A stretch of 64,000 bases of DNA from Blastobasis lacticolella (Eukaryota > Arthropoda > Insecta > Lepidoptera > Blastobasidae): positions 18,513,001 to 18,577,000 of the forward strand of contig LR990054.1 of NCBI GenBank assembly GCA_905147135.1, read 5' to 3'. Made by a program: the position numbers and the translations under genes. Below, in pieces: positions 35,866-62,319 of the stretch; position 1 is the first letter of the stretch; every line of letters starts with the position of its first letter. The notes below the pieces were generated by a model, which saw only the letters and a list, made by a program, of their open reading frames with translations, did not search any database and was not told the DNA's origin.

Positions 35866-37459
35866 TTTCGGCATTATTTAGCTTTAGTTAGTTAGACGAA
35901 CGATATTTTTTCAAAATCAACAAATTATATCACAAATCAAAGTAAGTTCCATAGAGATTAGGTACTCTTGTAGTGTTCTACAGGAGTAGGGACCTAATTA
36001 TGAAGGAAATGTGGGATATTCCGCAAATGTAAGATTGATTGAACGCTGCGCTGGGATTGAGTCGGCTCACGATTACGAGTACTAAGTAGTTAGACCTAAT
36101 TGATTGTTGCCAAAGGCTCACCACGGATTCCCGCTAAAATAATGGTTAAATATCTACAACGGCTTTCCGGGGCTAAAGGGACGATGAGCTTTTCACCTTG
36201 TCAACCCAATGGAAACCTCCCAATTTTAAAAGGAGCATAATTCCGAAAAAAATACATCTTACTAATAGGTACCAGCAAAGTATATAATTCAGTCATTGTG
36301 TAGAATAGGTACCTAGCCATTATATGGAATATAAACCATTTCATACCTCATCGTCATGCCGGATACAATACATAGAGCCTGGGCATAGGAATAGATTTAA
36401 GAACACAGAGTTTTCGATATGGAAAACCATGAAAAATTACACAATTACGCCCTGTATTTTTATATCTATGAAATATTTGTTTGAGTATTTTAATACATCT
36501 GAAGTAGCAATAAAAAATACGGCCCGCCTGAATATAAGCCGTTATCAGTTACCATTATCTTTAAAGCTGGCCCGGAATCGAATTGAAAAGCTGACCTAGT
36601 TGTCTGAGTTGTAGGTAACAACGCACAAAGTTTTTATTTAAAGAAACCTTTACCTACATAAATTATCTACCCTTACTAATTTCGATAACATGGCAAAGAA
36701 AAAACATTTTGGTTTAAAATAGGTTTTCCCATTAATCAAAATCGACAATCCGTAAGGAGTTCCGATGCTATAGTCAATCAACCAAACTAAAGTGCTTTTA
36801 AACACCACCCGTTCGCGTCGGGGTATACAGACGATAACAATTATCTTATCTTATCATTACATCATCACACACTTGATGAATTATGTCTGAAAATTAAACC
36901 AAAACATGTTTCAAAACTGATGCGTCCTACCTACAATACTTACGAGCTATGTTATGTAATTTTCAGGATCCTATATCAGTGAGTAAATATTGTAAGTGGA
37001 CGTAACAACGGAGATTAAAGGAAACCAAGGCTATGTGGCTAGAAGTGTTTTGGTGGAGCGTCGAGCGGCAGGGCGGCGGCGCAGGCGCGCGGCTATCGAG
37101 CGGCGGCGGCGAGCGGCGCCGATCCGGCCAAAACCGGTGGATCTTACGACTAAGACGGGCATGCTGCATCAAGGTTTTACTTAGACAACTACGAGTAAGT
37201 AACAAACAAGAAGACAGCCAATTCATTCACCTACCTTCCATTCAGTGAAGGGGTAAAGGGGGAGGGGCGGTCCACCCCGGGTCCCAAGCACCAAGGGGCG
37301 ACGACTCGCTTGCACAGCTTGCCCATGGCGTATCTCATCTGCCCAACGAAGACAGGGGCAGTATTAAGGGGCTAGTGATTTCGGACCATCGGAATATTAC
37401 AAAAAAAAAGTTGCATTGCATCTAATAAGCTTCTCTATTTTATTCTGCTACAACTGCAG
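35866..37459. other. Non-coding interval before MFSD6-like exon 1
   Basis: AT-rich apart from a GC patch at 37045-37140. Nothing else recognisable. It ends with a pyrimidine-rich tract and the acceptor AACTGCAG at 37452-37459. Confidence 0.4.
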
Positions 37460-37581
37460 AAGTCAATCCGCCGAATCCCTTAATCGTGCGCTGGTAACAC
37501 TGTCCGGGCGGGCGGCAGGCGGCGGGCGGCGGCGGCCTGGGCGGGGCGGTGCGGCAGTCGGTCGGTCGCCGCAGCCCCGCC

Positions 37582-51262
<13,681 letters not shown>

Positions 51263-53059
51263 GCGCCGCGGCGCGGTCGCCGCCACCTCGGGAGTGAATA
51301 ACCCGGTAGAGGACAAGCTTCAGACAACCATGCCGTGATCATCACAATACTGGCTGAGCCAGTTCAAAGAGCTTTTAACGACTTGCATTGTATACTGCAC
51401 CCTATGAGTGTTCCCAGACCAACAGAAGTTCGGCAAATGAATACATACATCAGCAGTCACTTTTTGCTTGTCACGACACGATTCTTTGAAGCTTGGTATG
51501 TGTCGGGTTATTTACTCATGTAATTGGGCAGCGCGACGATCCATCGACCCCCGCCCAGCCAGGGGAGCAGAGGAGTCATGGACCCTCGATACTTCGAACT
51601 GACGTCTAAGAGAGGCTCTTTCTGAGACTTCAATTGCAACTGATCTTTAAGGGGATCGACTGAGAACAACGGAGTAAAAAATTACACGCTACAAAACTGT
51701 ATCTAGGAAAATAAAGTACTCTAGATCTGTCATGGACCTGTACATTCAATATACGAGAACGAACGTCGAATCGAATCACCGTGTCGGGACATTCGTAGCT
51801 GTGATGCCCAAGGAGATAATGAGCCTCAGTTCACGTTATTTTGTAGGCCACTCCACTATGTACAGACTTCACGGGCCTAATGTCCTCAAATATATTTGTA
51901 TGAAGGAATTGCCTCAACTTTGAAGATATTTGCAGCCACATGCATTTACCTATGCATTTTAACTCTCCATAAATTGATCCGACAGATCGTGTATGCAATT
52001 AAAATATCAGTAAAAGTCGTTAACTCTCGTTCGGTGGCTGCTAGTCATCAATAACATAAAGACGTCAGAGTAAAAAAAATAGTTAATTTTCGTTGTTGTT
52101 ACTGTTAAAAGACTTTCTATTTTATAATTTTTGTTACCAAACGCCTAAGAAAAAGATTATTATTTTGCTCTTCGATACTAAACTTTTGGCGTTTTCGCCA
52201 CCAGTTGGTCAGTGACTGTCAGTCAGTATTACCGACCCACCCGTTGAAGCGAGCAACGCGTGGCCGAGCCGTAGCGCACGATCCAAAGGCTGCTGTATTC
52301 CCAGTCTGACAGAAGGTTACCTGCAGATTGTTACCCCTAAGCACCTCGAAATAATGATAATTGCACTCGTTCGATGCCTTCTTAAGTAGGTACACTTTTG
52401 TTGCTGCAATTCCATACGTACGAAATACGTACTTGAAAACGTATTTCACTTCACTCACACATACTTGGCCCTTTAGAAGTAGGCCCGGAACACATAAAAA
52501 CATTATGTATAGGTAACTTTATTGATTGTCTATAATGATTCCTACGTGTGATGTGTACATAGGTAAATAACTATATTTTTATTCTGTTTTACTTAAACGG
52601 ATATGCGACCTGCCCTTCACAGTAACTACTTATTTGTTGTTCAAGTAGAGAACTATCACAAGAAAACTATTTATTACCTACAAAAGTTTTCTCTGTTGTT
52701 TATAGACTTGCACTAGGGCTGTAAGAGTGGAAGGTCCTGGCGCGTTTCTTAGCGCCTGCCCTACTCGCAACTATTCGAAAACTCTAACGTGTGAACAATT
52801 TACGAAAAAGCGATGTCATATCATGGTGTGATGAGTAGAACTTTATTCTATGTAAGTATAAAATGAGCGTAGCGGGGCCGCCGCCGCAGCGCCCGCCGCC
52901 GCCGCAGCGCCCGCCGCGGTCGCGGCCTCCACTTCTATATTTTGTTGATAAACTAGCAAATAATTGTATTGAAATATTGTAATAGCTATATGTATACATG
53001 AAGATTGTTGTGACGCTTCACCGGCGCGCGCGCCGCTATCTCAAATGTATATTAATAAA
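51263..53059 (+). other. MFSD6-like 3' UTR region
   Basis: Possible polyadenylation signals AATAAA at 51710-51715 and 53054-53059; the latter is followed by a T/G-rich stretch. A GC patch with repeated CCGCCGCCGCAGCGCCCG lies at 52875-52925. No further exon. The actual 3' end is not determined. Confidence 0.4.
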
Positions 53060-53918
53060 TGTTGAACTATTCCAATGACTCTTTCATTTGTTGAAAGTCA
53101 CGCTTGCTTTAATTAAACAAACAATTTTGAAATATAGTAAGAAAATATATTTTTCATCCATAAATAATAATTTAACAACAATACATTCAAACGTAGGTAC
53201 TCGTAATTATCATCAACAGTAAATAAACCAAGCTGAGTGTGATGCTGCGCGGTTTGCGTATAGAGTAGCGAGAGATCCGTCGCTGTAGACTTGACTTACA
53301 CTCAATATAAGTTGATAAGTACTATCAACAAAATTTAACAATAATATGGTAATAAGTGAGAAAATAGATTACACATTTTGATATAAAAGACGATTTGGTT
53401 TTGATTTTGCGATTTGGATTTAACCACGTTTATGTCAAAGAACATTAAAAAATAGGATATTTTCATACATAATTCACTTGAAAATCGAGCTACGTACCTA
53501 CTTAGTAAATACAATACTAAAACTATGACTAGCTTATTGTTATCATACTGAAAAATGTACCAGCATTGAGGTGAATATTTTGTTTCTCATTTATATCTAT
53601 GTATTTTCTTTCAAAATATTTCAATGCATTGATGTCACGTATCTACAATTATTTTTTTAAATATTTAATATTCAAGATTTAAATATATATTTAGCTTAAC
53701 GATAATTAACGATAACTTAACATTGTCACTACGTAAAGTCGCTTTACATTTTCCTTCTTCGACACGTTCTTCTACTACACTAGAACCTAACTTACCTACA
53801 GGAGTGTCGATGAATGAGGTAAGAAAAGTGTAAAGCGTTTTCACCAAAGAATATAGTATACTATAGTAGGCAGTATTGGAAAATATCACAGCAGGGATGG
53901 GGCGGGCGGAGTCCGCGG
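53060..53918. other. Convergent intergenic space / tetraspanin-like 3' UTR
   Basis: AT-rich sequence between the 3' ends of the convergent genes. An ATTAAA on the minus strand (53664-53669) is a candidate polyadenylation signal for the minus-strand gene. Nothing else seen. Confidence 0.35.
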
Positions 53919-53997
53919 TCAGGGCGGCGCGCGCAGCGGGGCGGCCTCCCCCCGCAGCCCCCGCGGCAGCCCGCCGCATAGCTTTCTGCACTCGCAT
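53919..53997 (-). CDS. Tetraspanin-like exon 5 (C-terminal tail), tentative
   Basis: Acceptor TTGGTCAACCCAG; joined in phase 2 it reads GCECRKLCGGLPRGLRGEAA and then a stop (TGA 53921-53919). The GC-rich patch in AT-rich DNA and the phase fit support it. The Cys cluster could be palmitoylated. An alternative last exon cannot be excluded. Confidence 0.45.
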
Positions 53998-56989
53998 CTG
54001 GGTTGACCAATAAAACGAAATATGTAGTGAAATACCATTAATGCCAAAAAATAAGGATACAGGTTCTTTTTAACACTGAAGGTTATGAAGAAGAAAGACT
54101 AGGAAAACGCAGAAGCCGGCATTTACCGCGATGATGTTTGCTCTTTCTTTACTAACACAATATGGAGCGTTGTCTGTCTGGCTTCTCACGAGATGAACCG
54201 ATATTTTAAATCTATCCCATCGTCGGAGGGTGCGGTGGCGGAAAAGGGACGGTGGCACCAACTTAAACAGTTCTTCGGAACATTCCCCGTTGTATAGACG
54301 ATAGATATTGGTAGACGATAGATCGAGAACACACAAGGTGATGAATATAAATATGGATGGATATGGCTTCAATAGAGACCGACCGATGAAGGAATATGTG
54401 CATTGTGACATGCGGGTGACATGTTTGAGTACTGAGATGACGAGTTATGGTATTAAATTAAACCCACCCCACGTGGAATAAGAGTAAGGGCAGGTTGATG
54501 ACAACTATGGATGAAATGGATTACTTTGATCGGAAATTATGTTAAAATAGATAATCAATTGCGACAAAATACACACACTATTGAGAAATTTAATATCGAA
54601 TCATGTAATTCGACGAATAATTGTAAGTAAACATTCATGCCATTATCGTTTCCTGGACTGTCTCACCGACATTCGTAATGCGTTTTGAAAGATAATACGC
54701 GACACTCACGATACGTGCTCATGATAATGGGACAATAAATAAATAAAATATTAGTTAATCTGACGGAGCGAGTCCATATGTGCAAAGCGGGTTGCTATTG
54801 TTTTGATGTTGGTATTTTAAAAGCTGGGCAGCCATCTCACCTCTCTCAAGTGGTATGCGACGACGATGGTACATAGAAACAACCGATTCACTCTGGCCTT
54901 GAAGGTGTCCACAGGGGACAAGATTGACCAGGATACATGCAGGAACAACGCATTAGCGGCGAGTTCAAGAGATCTGGATGCACCGGTCGTGGTGCACAGC
55001 TCGAACTAGTTCGTACTTACTTCCTACTATGATGACGCAATGACCCAAAGCGATTCTTGGCCGCCGACACTAAGAAGCTCCATTCCACTCTGTCTTGTGC
55101 CACCTCCTGTCTCCTGAATACCTGGGACGTCCGACCGGTCGTCGACCACTGGGTGGTCCCAAGTATGCTTTCTTAACTGTCCGATCCTCTCTCATCCTCT
55201 CTACGTTGCCAAGCCAACGAAGCCTATGGGCTTTTGTTTCGAAAATAACATTAGCAACAGGTTTTTTACTCACCACTGTGAGGAGCAGGCGTGAGGCACT
55301 TACCCGTTAACAGCGAGCACCGCGTGGGCGGGCTTCGGGCGGGTCCTCGCCGCGAGCAGCGCCAGCACGGCGGCCGCCACCTGCAGCACCAGCAGCGCCA
55401 CCGCCGCGCCGATCGCGCAGTACCCGTTGCGGGGCAGGTCCTCCTGCACTTCCTGAATATACACAAGAAAATATTTCGTCACGCCATGCATGCTCGACAA
55501 TTTATGACTATCGAATGCTGTAGACTTGCCTCCCATAACATCTGCAACTCCAGCCTTCGATTACAGTCATTGTGTACGTGCACCTAACGAAAATGCAGGA
55601 CCACGATTGTTTGATTATGATCCGACTCCATTGTGCGATTTGTGCGCAATGTCGTAAGAATTGGATGAAATAAGGAATATTTTAACAATCCCAAGAAAAA
55701 GTGCAAACATTGCCCTGTTAGTAATTATTACTTTCGCTCATAATATCTATGAGTCATATGTTGTGGTTCCAACAAATTGTGTTGCAAAATTGAAAAACTG
55801 CAGTATTGGCTCGTTTCTTTCTTTTCCTCACCTTAATGATCTCCTTAAACCGCTCAGGCAGGGGATGCCACCGCGTCAGGTACTCCAGTATTGGCCGGAT
55901 GTGCTCGCGCAGCTCCAGCGCCTCCTTCACCTGCGCGGCCTGGTCGGAGTCGAGCCACTGCGACACGCGGTCCGCGGCCCACAACACCACCGATATCTCG
56001 GTCACCACCAGGGTCACCATGCCGCCGGCGTGCTGGGGAGGCGATGGCGGGTAGCTGAGTTATAGGTTAGGTTATTCCTACCTTCACGGCACTACCACGA
56101 AATGTAGATAAAGAAGCATACATCAATATTTTGCACATAAATCAAAATAAATGAACTTACTTAACTCTTACTTAGGTACCAATAGTACATTTAGATACTA
56201 TAGGTACCTCAACGGTTAATAATTTGTTATGAGTTATTTATTATCATCTTTATTACTCTGTAGTTGCAGACACATTGTTTTAGTTCGCTTAAGGAAAACT
56301 CAAGATAGGCATATAATACAAACGAGCCACAGCAGCCGCCTCCGCCAGACAGGCCTCGCCCCCAAGGCGGCGACGGCGAGGTGCGCGAGCGCCGCCAGCG
56401 CGATGGCCGCGGCCAGCAGCGCGCCGCACAGCACGCGGTACTCCGCCGGCAGCAGCTCCCGCAGCGGCAGGTATGTGGATGGGTCCCATGTCAGCCGCGC
56501 CGCCGTCGCCAGGCACGCGCCGCTGTACAACTGGAACAACGGAGTTGTACGGTGTTAGGAAGCACGCCCGAAGAGCCACCGGCAAGTAAGCGCGCGCACC
56601 TCCTTGATTTGGTCAGACGCGGCCCGGATGACCGAGAGACCGGCAAACCATTTGCAAAAGTTTTTCAAGATTTAATTACAAAAAAGGGTTGAATTACACG
56701 CTATGTCGCGATACTCGCAGGCATATGCATTTTTCAATAAACTTTAAACCACTTCCAGTTTGATCATGATGGACATTTTACCATCCAACAGCTGACGATG
56801 AATGCACATTATTTATTTGTTATTATCTACACACACTGTACCGTATAAAACCAAAAGACTGACACAATGAATTTTGTCAATTTATAATTACGAAACGATA
56901 CGACAACATTGTTTGTGATAACAAAAACAAACCATGAGCAGCAGACAGACATGCGGCAGCAGCAGCGGCGCAGCGCGCGCGCAATCCAT
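53919..56989 (-). CDS. Tetraspanin-like four-TM protein, divergent
   Basis: Five exons on the minus strand: 56989-56933 (ATG), 56530-56324, 56032-55832, 55452-55304 and 53997-53919 (TGA). All junctions are GT/AG (donors GTTTGT, GTTTGT, GTGAGG, GTAAGT) and in phase; about 230 codons. Topology: TM1 across the exon 1/2 junction (LLLPHVCLLLM + LYSGACLATAARL); small loop WDPSTYLPLRELLPAEYR; TM2 LCGALLAAAIALAALAHL; basic loop ARPVWRRR; TM3 across the exon 2/3 junction (LLWL + HAGGMVTLVVTEISVVLWA); ~58-residue loop; TM4 AIGAAVALLVLQVAAAVLA; Cys-rich tail CECRKLC. The short loop, DPSTYL and LLPAEY fit tetraspanins, but the large loop has no CCG motif and no Cys. Family role: organising membrane microdomains. 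The exon chain is strong; the family name is my inference. Confidence 0.6.
54000..55068 (-). other. Tetraspanin-like intron 4, remainder
   Basis: AT-rich; 54830-54990 looks like part of another dispersed repeat (TTGAAGGTGTCCACAGGGGA, GCAGGAACAACGCATTAG). No exon seen. Confidence 0.4.
55070..55276 (-). pseudogene. LINE ORF2 C-terminal remnant inside tetraspanin-like intron 4
   Basis: The minus strand reads ETKAHRLRWLGNVERMREDR and PPSGRRPVGRPRYSGD, a very common C-terminal motif set of insect non-LTR ORF2 proteins (RLRWLGHVxRM, GRRxxGRPxxRW). Only the last ~65 codons; same strand as the host gene. Confidence 0.7.
55304..55452 (-). CDS. Tetraspanin-like exon 4 (TM4)
   Basis: 149 nt, phase 0 in, 2 out, acceptor GTGTATATTCAG. 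EVQEDLPRNGYC, then TM4 and RTRPKPAHAVLAVNG at the donor GTAAGT. Confidence 0.7.
55832..56032 (-). CDS. Tetraspanin-like exon 3 (TM3 and large loop)
   Basis: 201 nt, phase 0, acceptor CGCCTCCCCAG. GGMVTLVVTEISVVLWAADR, then an amphipathic helical loop ending PLPERFKEIIK. No cysteine. Confidence 0.7.
56324..56530 (-). CDS. Tetraspanin-like exon 2 (TM1 end, small loop, TM2)
   Basis: 207 nt, phase 0, acceptor GTTGTTCCAG. Contains ARLTWDPSTYLPLRELLPAE, TM2 and the basic ARPVWRRRLLWL end. Confidence 0.65.
56933..56989 (-). CDS. Tetraspanin-like exon 1 (start, first half of TM1)
   Basis: ATG with GACATGG context, 19 codons (MDCARAAPLLLPHVCLLLM), donor GTTTGT in phase 0. The frame is open upstream to a possible acceptor near 57045, so a longer N-terminus is not excluded. 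Confidence 0.5.
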
Positions 56990-57059
56990 GTCGCTGAGGA
57001 GGCGGGCCGGCACTGCCGCGCCGCCCGCGCCGGTGCCCGAGCAGGTGCCTGTATCTTAT

Positions 57060-58210
57060 CATAATTATCAGGGTATCGCACTATCGCCGCCGCGTCCTAT
57101 CACCGCTTCCCCGTAATTCGGTCAATACCTTAAAATGACAGATTAGGGCTCCCTGCGGCGCGGTGGCTGGTGACGAATGGTTCGTACTAGCTCCCGCGGT
57201 GAGTAGGATATGCTACTTCATAGGTAGTTGGGTACTTGTATGTGACCCTGTTTACTCTATTCTAGGTATTTTGCTTGTTTGGGTACTTCTTTCTAACTTC
57301 ATATTAGTAAGCTAAGTACATATTAGTAAACTATTTAATTATCGCTATAACACAACATATTATAAAACGTAGTCCCACGACGAGGTGTGGGAGCTCGTCT
57401 CTCTGTCTGTTTTTTTCGGATTTTCATGCGGTTTTCTCAAACAGATAGAAGCGATTTATAAACTAAACTCCTAAGGCATTTTTTTTTTTTTATGTCATAC
57501 GGTAGGCAAACAGGCAAGCGGGCCACCTGATGGAAAGTGGTCACCACTGCCTATAGACATTAGCAACACCAAGAGTATCGCTAATGCGTTGCCCACCTCT
57601 ATAACACGTTGCTCTGGCAGCAAAAAGCCAAGGCATTATACCAGTCGTTTAAACATTCGTAAGACATAAACAGTTCTACATTATCATATTCGTAAACCTA
57701 TCTACTTAAAATAATAATGTAATATTGGTGATTAATCCAGTAACGAAGGGGTTGCTTAATGTATGTATGGGTAGAGAATTTGTCACAGATCCATAAAACT
57801 GTAGACACGCCAGCGTTTCAAGCCAATCTCACTGTACTGAGTCAAGCAATTATTGCTCTATATTTTGTGTAAGGCGTTGCTCTACTCGGTTAAAACTACA
57901 TCATACATAATAAAGTACAGCGGGACTCGGTTAAGTAAGACGGGCGGGCCGTTCTTTATTTTGCACAAATATATTAATTGCCTTATTATATAAGACGTGA
58001 CGTACCTACATAAAAGCTGTGGCCCGTTTAATAAAAGTATAAGCTTATATCTAATATCAGTTCAATTCAAATGCGTTTAATTATTAAACATATATTATTA
58101 ATATACATAAAAGTGGATCGAAGGTGTTCGCCAAACAATACCGCTCAGTTTTTATACTAAATATCTTTAGTAAAATTTTGAAGAATATAGGTAGTATCTG
58201 ACCAGTTCTA
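57060..58210. other. Upstream of tetraspanin-like gene; repeat-bearing
   Basis: 57479-57612 is an antisense copy of a dispersed lepidopteran repeat starting with a 13-T run (GCAAACAGGCAAGCGGGCCA, CCTGATGGAAAGTGGTCACC), also seen at 18830 and 34259. A promoter for the minus-strand gene should lie here or beyond, but I see no decisive motif. Confidence 0.4.
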
Positions 58211-58644
58211 TCAAAAATTCAAAATTCAAAATTTCTTTATTGATTAGGACATTAAATATCTCTTTCAATCGTCAAAAAGGAGGGGGGTAGGAAAGTAGGA
58301 AGGAAACACACAGTGACACGCTGACCGCCCTATGGCCGTAGATAACGTATCCCTCGCCAACCACGACCGAACCATGCTCGACAATGCCAGGCAAAGCCGA
58401 AACGCTATATTATATTATATAGGTATGTCTAGTGTAATTAAGAAAAACCACCTAAAACTACAGCAAGAGTAAGCCAGTCCACCAAGGCAGCACCCGTTCA
58501 CGAGTATAACGCAGGGCCCAGCCATCGTCCAATTCAACCATATTTGAGGGAAAAGAGCGACCCGGCCCCCACGCCACCGCCAGCGAGACTTTTAAGCGAG
58601 CGAGCATCACACATGCTGTATGTGGTAGGTAGTCGCTACCACCC

Positions 58645-58866
58645 TACTCTATCCTATCCCTTCCCTATCGCTACCTTACCCCTACCCTATCCTACCATTG
58701 CCTTAACCCTACCCTACCACTACCTTACCCCTACCCTACCACTACCTAACCCTGACCCTACCACTATCTTACCCCTACCCAACCCTATACTACCTTACCG
58801 CTATCTTACTCCTACCCTACCCCTACCCTACCCTACCCCTACTCTAACTACTACCCTACCCTAGCG
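58645..58866 (-). repeat. G-rich array in LINE copy 2 3' region
   Basis: Same type as 44286-44513, with small differences in unit number and order, so the array varies in length between copies. Confidence 0.8.
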
Positions 58867-59062
58867 CAGACAGGAGACACCATGTGTGGGAGAGGAAGGA
58901 AAATTAACGCCGCTTCCAAGGTGGTTCTCCGTGGGGGAAAGAAACGGCAAGAAACCCACAGAGCCTACGTTAATTCTTTTTTTTTCAAACATGTCTTATG
59001 TACTAATACATTATTTGTCCTATATACTATCTTAAAAGTAAATACCTGTATAGAACAGCAGT

Positions 59063-62000
59063 TCAGTCCCATGGACTTTTGTCATTTACATATTCAGATA
59101 TACTATAATAACTTATTTGACATAATTTGTTTTTTATAGCGACTTTAAATTTATTTAATGGTAAATTCTGAATATCTGTTGGAACCTTATTATAAAAGCG
59201 TACACATTGACCCATAAATGATTTGTGGACTTTGGCTAGACGACAAGCACTAGCAACAAGCTTATCTTTATTTCTCGTATTAATATAGGTTTGGTAGGTT
59301 TGCTGGTAGAAAACTCAATTAATGAGTTAAGCTCGCCTTTGTACATCTCTGTTACTGTACTGTATAATTATGTCATGTTTGTGTACAATAAAGAATAAAG
59401 ATAAAGATAAAGATAATATTATGAACATCACTATTCTTCTTAAATAAGTGTAAATTTTTATGAACATACATTAAGTTCTCATATATATATTGTGACGGCA
59501 TTGTCATTATATCAATATTCCTGAATTTATCTCTTAGTGAAGTTCTAGGTCTCAATTGATAAATCGCGCGAATAGCCCTTTTCTGCAATACAAATACATT
59601 GTGCCAGTCGGCAGCGTGTCCCCACAGCAGTATGCCATAGGCCATAATACTGTGGAAATAACTAAAGTAAACTAATCTTGCTGTAGCCTCGTCAGAAATA
59701 CCCCGTATTTTCTTTACAGCATATGCTGCAGAACTTAGCCTTTTCGCCAATTTATCAATGTGAGGACCCCATTGCAATTTATTATCCAGAGTAAAGCCTA
59801 AAAATACTGTAGAATCAACAAGATTTAAATTTTCGCCTTTTATTTGTACATTAGTGGGCACTGATCTAACATTTGGCAAAGAGAATTTTAAACATTTTGT
59901 CTTCTTGCCATTCAGTAATAAATTATTAACCGTAAACCAGTTTACCACTTCTGCAATAGCCTTGTTCACGTCTTCATATGTTAATTGTTGTCTTTTTACT
60001 TTAAACACTAAAGATGTATCGTCCGCGAACAAGACAATTTCATGGGTATCTTTTACAAAGTACGGTAAGTCATTTACATAAACAAGAAAAAAAAACGGGC
60101 CTTAATAGATCCCTGGGGGACACCCATAGAGACAACAGACCCCATAGATCTTTCTCCGTTTACATCAACTTTTTGAATTCTATGATCAAGTATGAATTTA
60201 GCAAGTTCAGGGCCAAGTCCTTTATTCCATAATGTTGTAATTTCCTGACCAAAATATCATGATTAACGCAATCAAAGGCCTTGGATAAATCACAGAAAAC
60301 CCCTAAGGCATCACGTGATTCCTCCCAGGCCCCAAAGATATGTTTAATAAGTTCAACACCTGCATCAGCTGTTGAACGACCGCGAGTAAAACCGAATTGT
60401 TTATGATGCAATAGGTTACTTCCATAAAAATGAGCTTTTAGTTGATTTAATATGATTTTCTCAAATATTTTACTTAGAGTCGGTAAAATTGAAAATGGTC
60501 TAAAATTTGTAGGATCCGTTGTATTACCAGTTTTCAACAATGGAATAACTTTACTGTGCTTCATCAGGTCAGGAAATTCACCATTATCAACACAATTATT
60601 AAATATATTTGCTAAGTGGACAGCAATAACATCAATTACAGAGCTAATAATCTTTACTGACATGCCATCAATGTCGGCAGTTGCTTTCATTTTTATGGTT
60701 TTAAAAGCCTTAACTATATCTTGAGGTGTTGCATGCTCGAACTTAAAATCGATGACACTCTCGGGTACATTTTGCTTTAACAAGGATTCAGCGAGAGCAG
60801 GAGACGAATTTAAGGATTTCGTAGTTGACACTGGAATGTCTGTAAAAAATTTATTGAATGCCTCCGCAACTTCCGAGTTTTTGGTAACAACATTATCATT
60901 TATCTTTAAACTGTACTTAGTATCGCGATTTGTTACTTTCCCAGTTTCACTATTTATTATCTGCCATGTGGATTTTACTACATCTGTGCTATTTTTTAGT
61001 TTGTGTTTAACGAAATTCGATTTAGCTGTAGCACAAACGCGTTTAAATAACTTCGAATAATGTTTAACATACTCAGCAAATTCTACGCTATTATTATACG
61101 CCCGTTCTGCATAGAGCTCATATAATTTATTTCTACTCTTATGTATTCCTGCTGTCGCCCAATCGCTAAACATAACTTTGCTGTTTACTGCCTTCACCTT
61201 TGGTTTGAATATACTATTACTTTCAGTTTTTGTCATGTGTAAAACTGAATAATAATATTCATTTGTATCATCAAAATACTTGATTTCTCTATAATGTTAT
61301 TTCTAAAACTGTTGAGACGGTTGTTGTTAATTGGTACAAATGTAATAGTATTTTTTGTTTCTTTCCTCATATTAACATTAAACACAGCTAATTGACCACA
61401 ATGATCGGATTGTAATTTGTTTATTACAGACTGGCTACATGCCTGGTTATCACAAAAAATGTTGTCTAGACAAGTTGATGTAGTACTTGTTATTCTAGTA
61501 GGCTCTAAAAATAAGTTGATTAAATTATGACACTTAAATAATGTTATTAGCCTACCAGTATATTTACAAGATACGTCTAATAAATCTATATTAAAATCTC
61601 CACAAACAACAATATTTTTATTACAATTGCTAACTTTAATAAGGGCTTCATCCATAATTTTCTCAAACAAATCAAATGATGAAGCCGGAGGTCTGTATAC
61701 GCTCATTACAATAAGTCGCTCAAGTTCTATACAGGCAATTTCAGCAGATCGTTCAACAGACAGCTTGACAATATCAGTGCGTTCCTTGCATTTTAGGCAA
61801 TTACGAGCAAGTATTAGGGAACCTCCATGAATTGCCTGCCCTCTTGTGAACGAACTTGCAAGTTTATGGTTGTTAAAGCCAAATATGAGCTGGTGATCTT
61901 TTAACCAATGTTCAGTAATGCAGAAAATATCAACATTCTCACCGTTCATGAATAGCTCAACTTCCAATTCTTTATTCGTCATGCCTTGGATATTTTGATG

Positions 62001-62255
62001 TACTAAGTTAACTATACAATTTTGTTTATTATTATAACATTTTACTTTACGTACATCCAAAGGCTTATTACTTCTATTTACTAATGACTTTATGCCAGAG
62101 CAGTCCTGTATATTCTGAACAATATTAAAAGATTTACTGTTCAAGTCTAACAGTGGACTGTTATATGCTGCTGATATGATACAGGACGGCTCCTTTGTCT
62201 TACATACTAGTTTAAACAGTGACCCTTTTTGTTTATTAACAAATCGGCACTCTGG
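59063..62255 (-). pseudogene. LINE ORF2, broken (endonuclease and RT)
   Basis: The frame opens after a TGA at about 62257 (no early ATG, so starting may depend on ORF1 termination). The full endonuclease N-terminus is present: VHQNIQGMTNK, FCITEHWL, VMSVYRPPASS, VVCGDFNIDLLD, SDHCGQL. Breaks relative to copy 1: a 10-bp deletion at about 61281 between endonuclease and RT; single-base deletions at about 60186 and 60102 in the RT; and the 127-bp insertion near the C-terminus. The catalytic FADD block itself survives at about 60010-60032. Confidence 0.85.
59281..59419 (+). mobile_element. Short retroposon nested in LINE copy 2
   Basis: 127 bp absent from copy 1, flanked by TAATAT at 59281-59286 and 59414-59419 (target duplication). 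It ends in AATAAAGAATAAAGATAAAG-type tandem tail. It shares GCTCGCCTTTGTAC and GTGTACAATAAA with 6940-7010. Confidence 0.75.
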
Positions 62256-62319
62256 TCATATCTACCTACGGTAGGAGAAATCAATAAATTAATATGGTAC
62301 GCTTAGTACTGTTACATTG

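Noticed and set aside
55070..55276. Extra coding exon of the minus-strand gene
   Set aside because: The peptide matches the C-terminus of non-LTR ORF2 proteins, and the phase-correct exon 5 lies further on.
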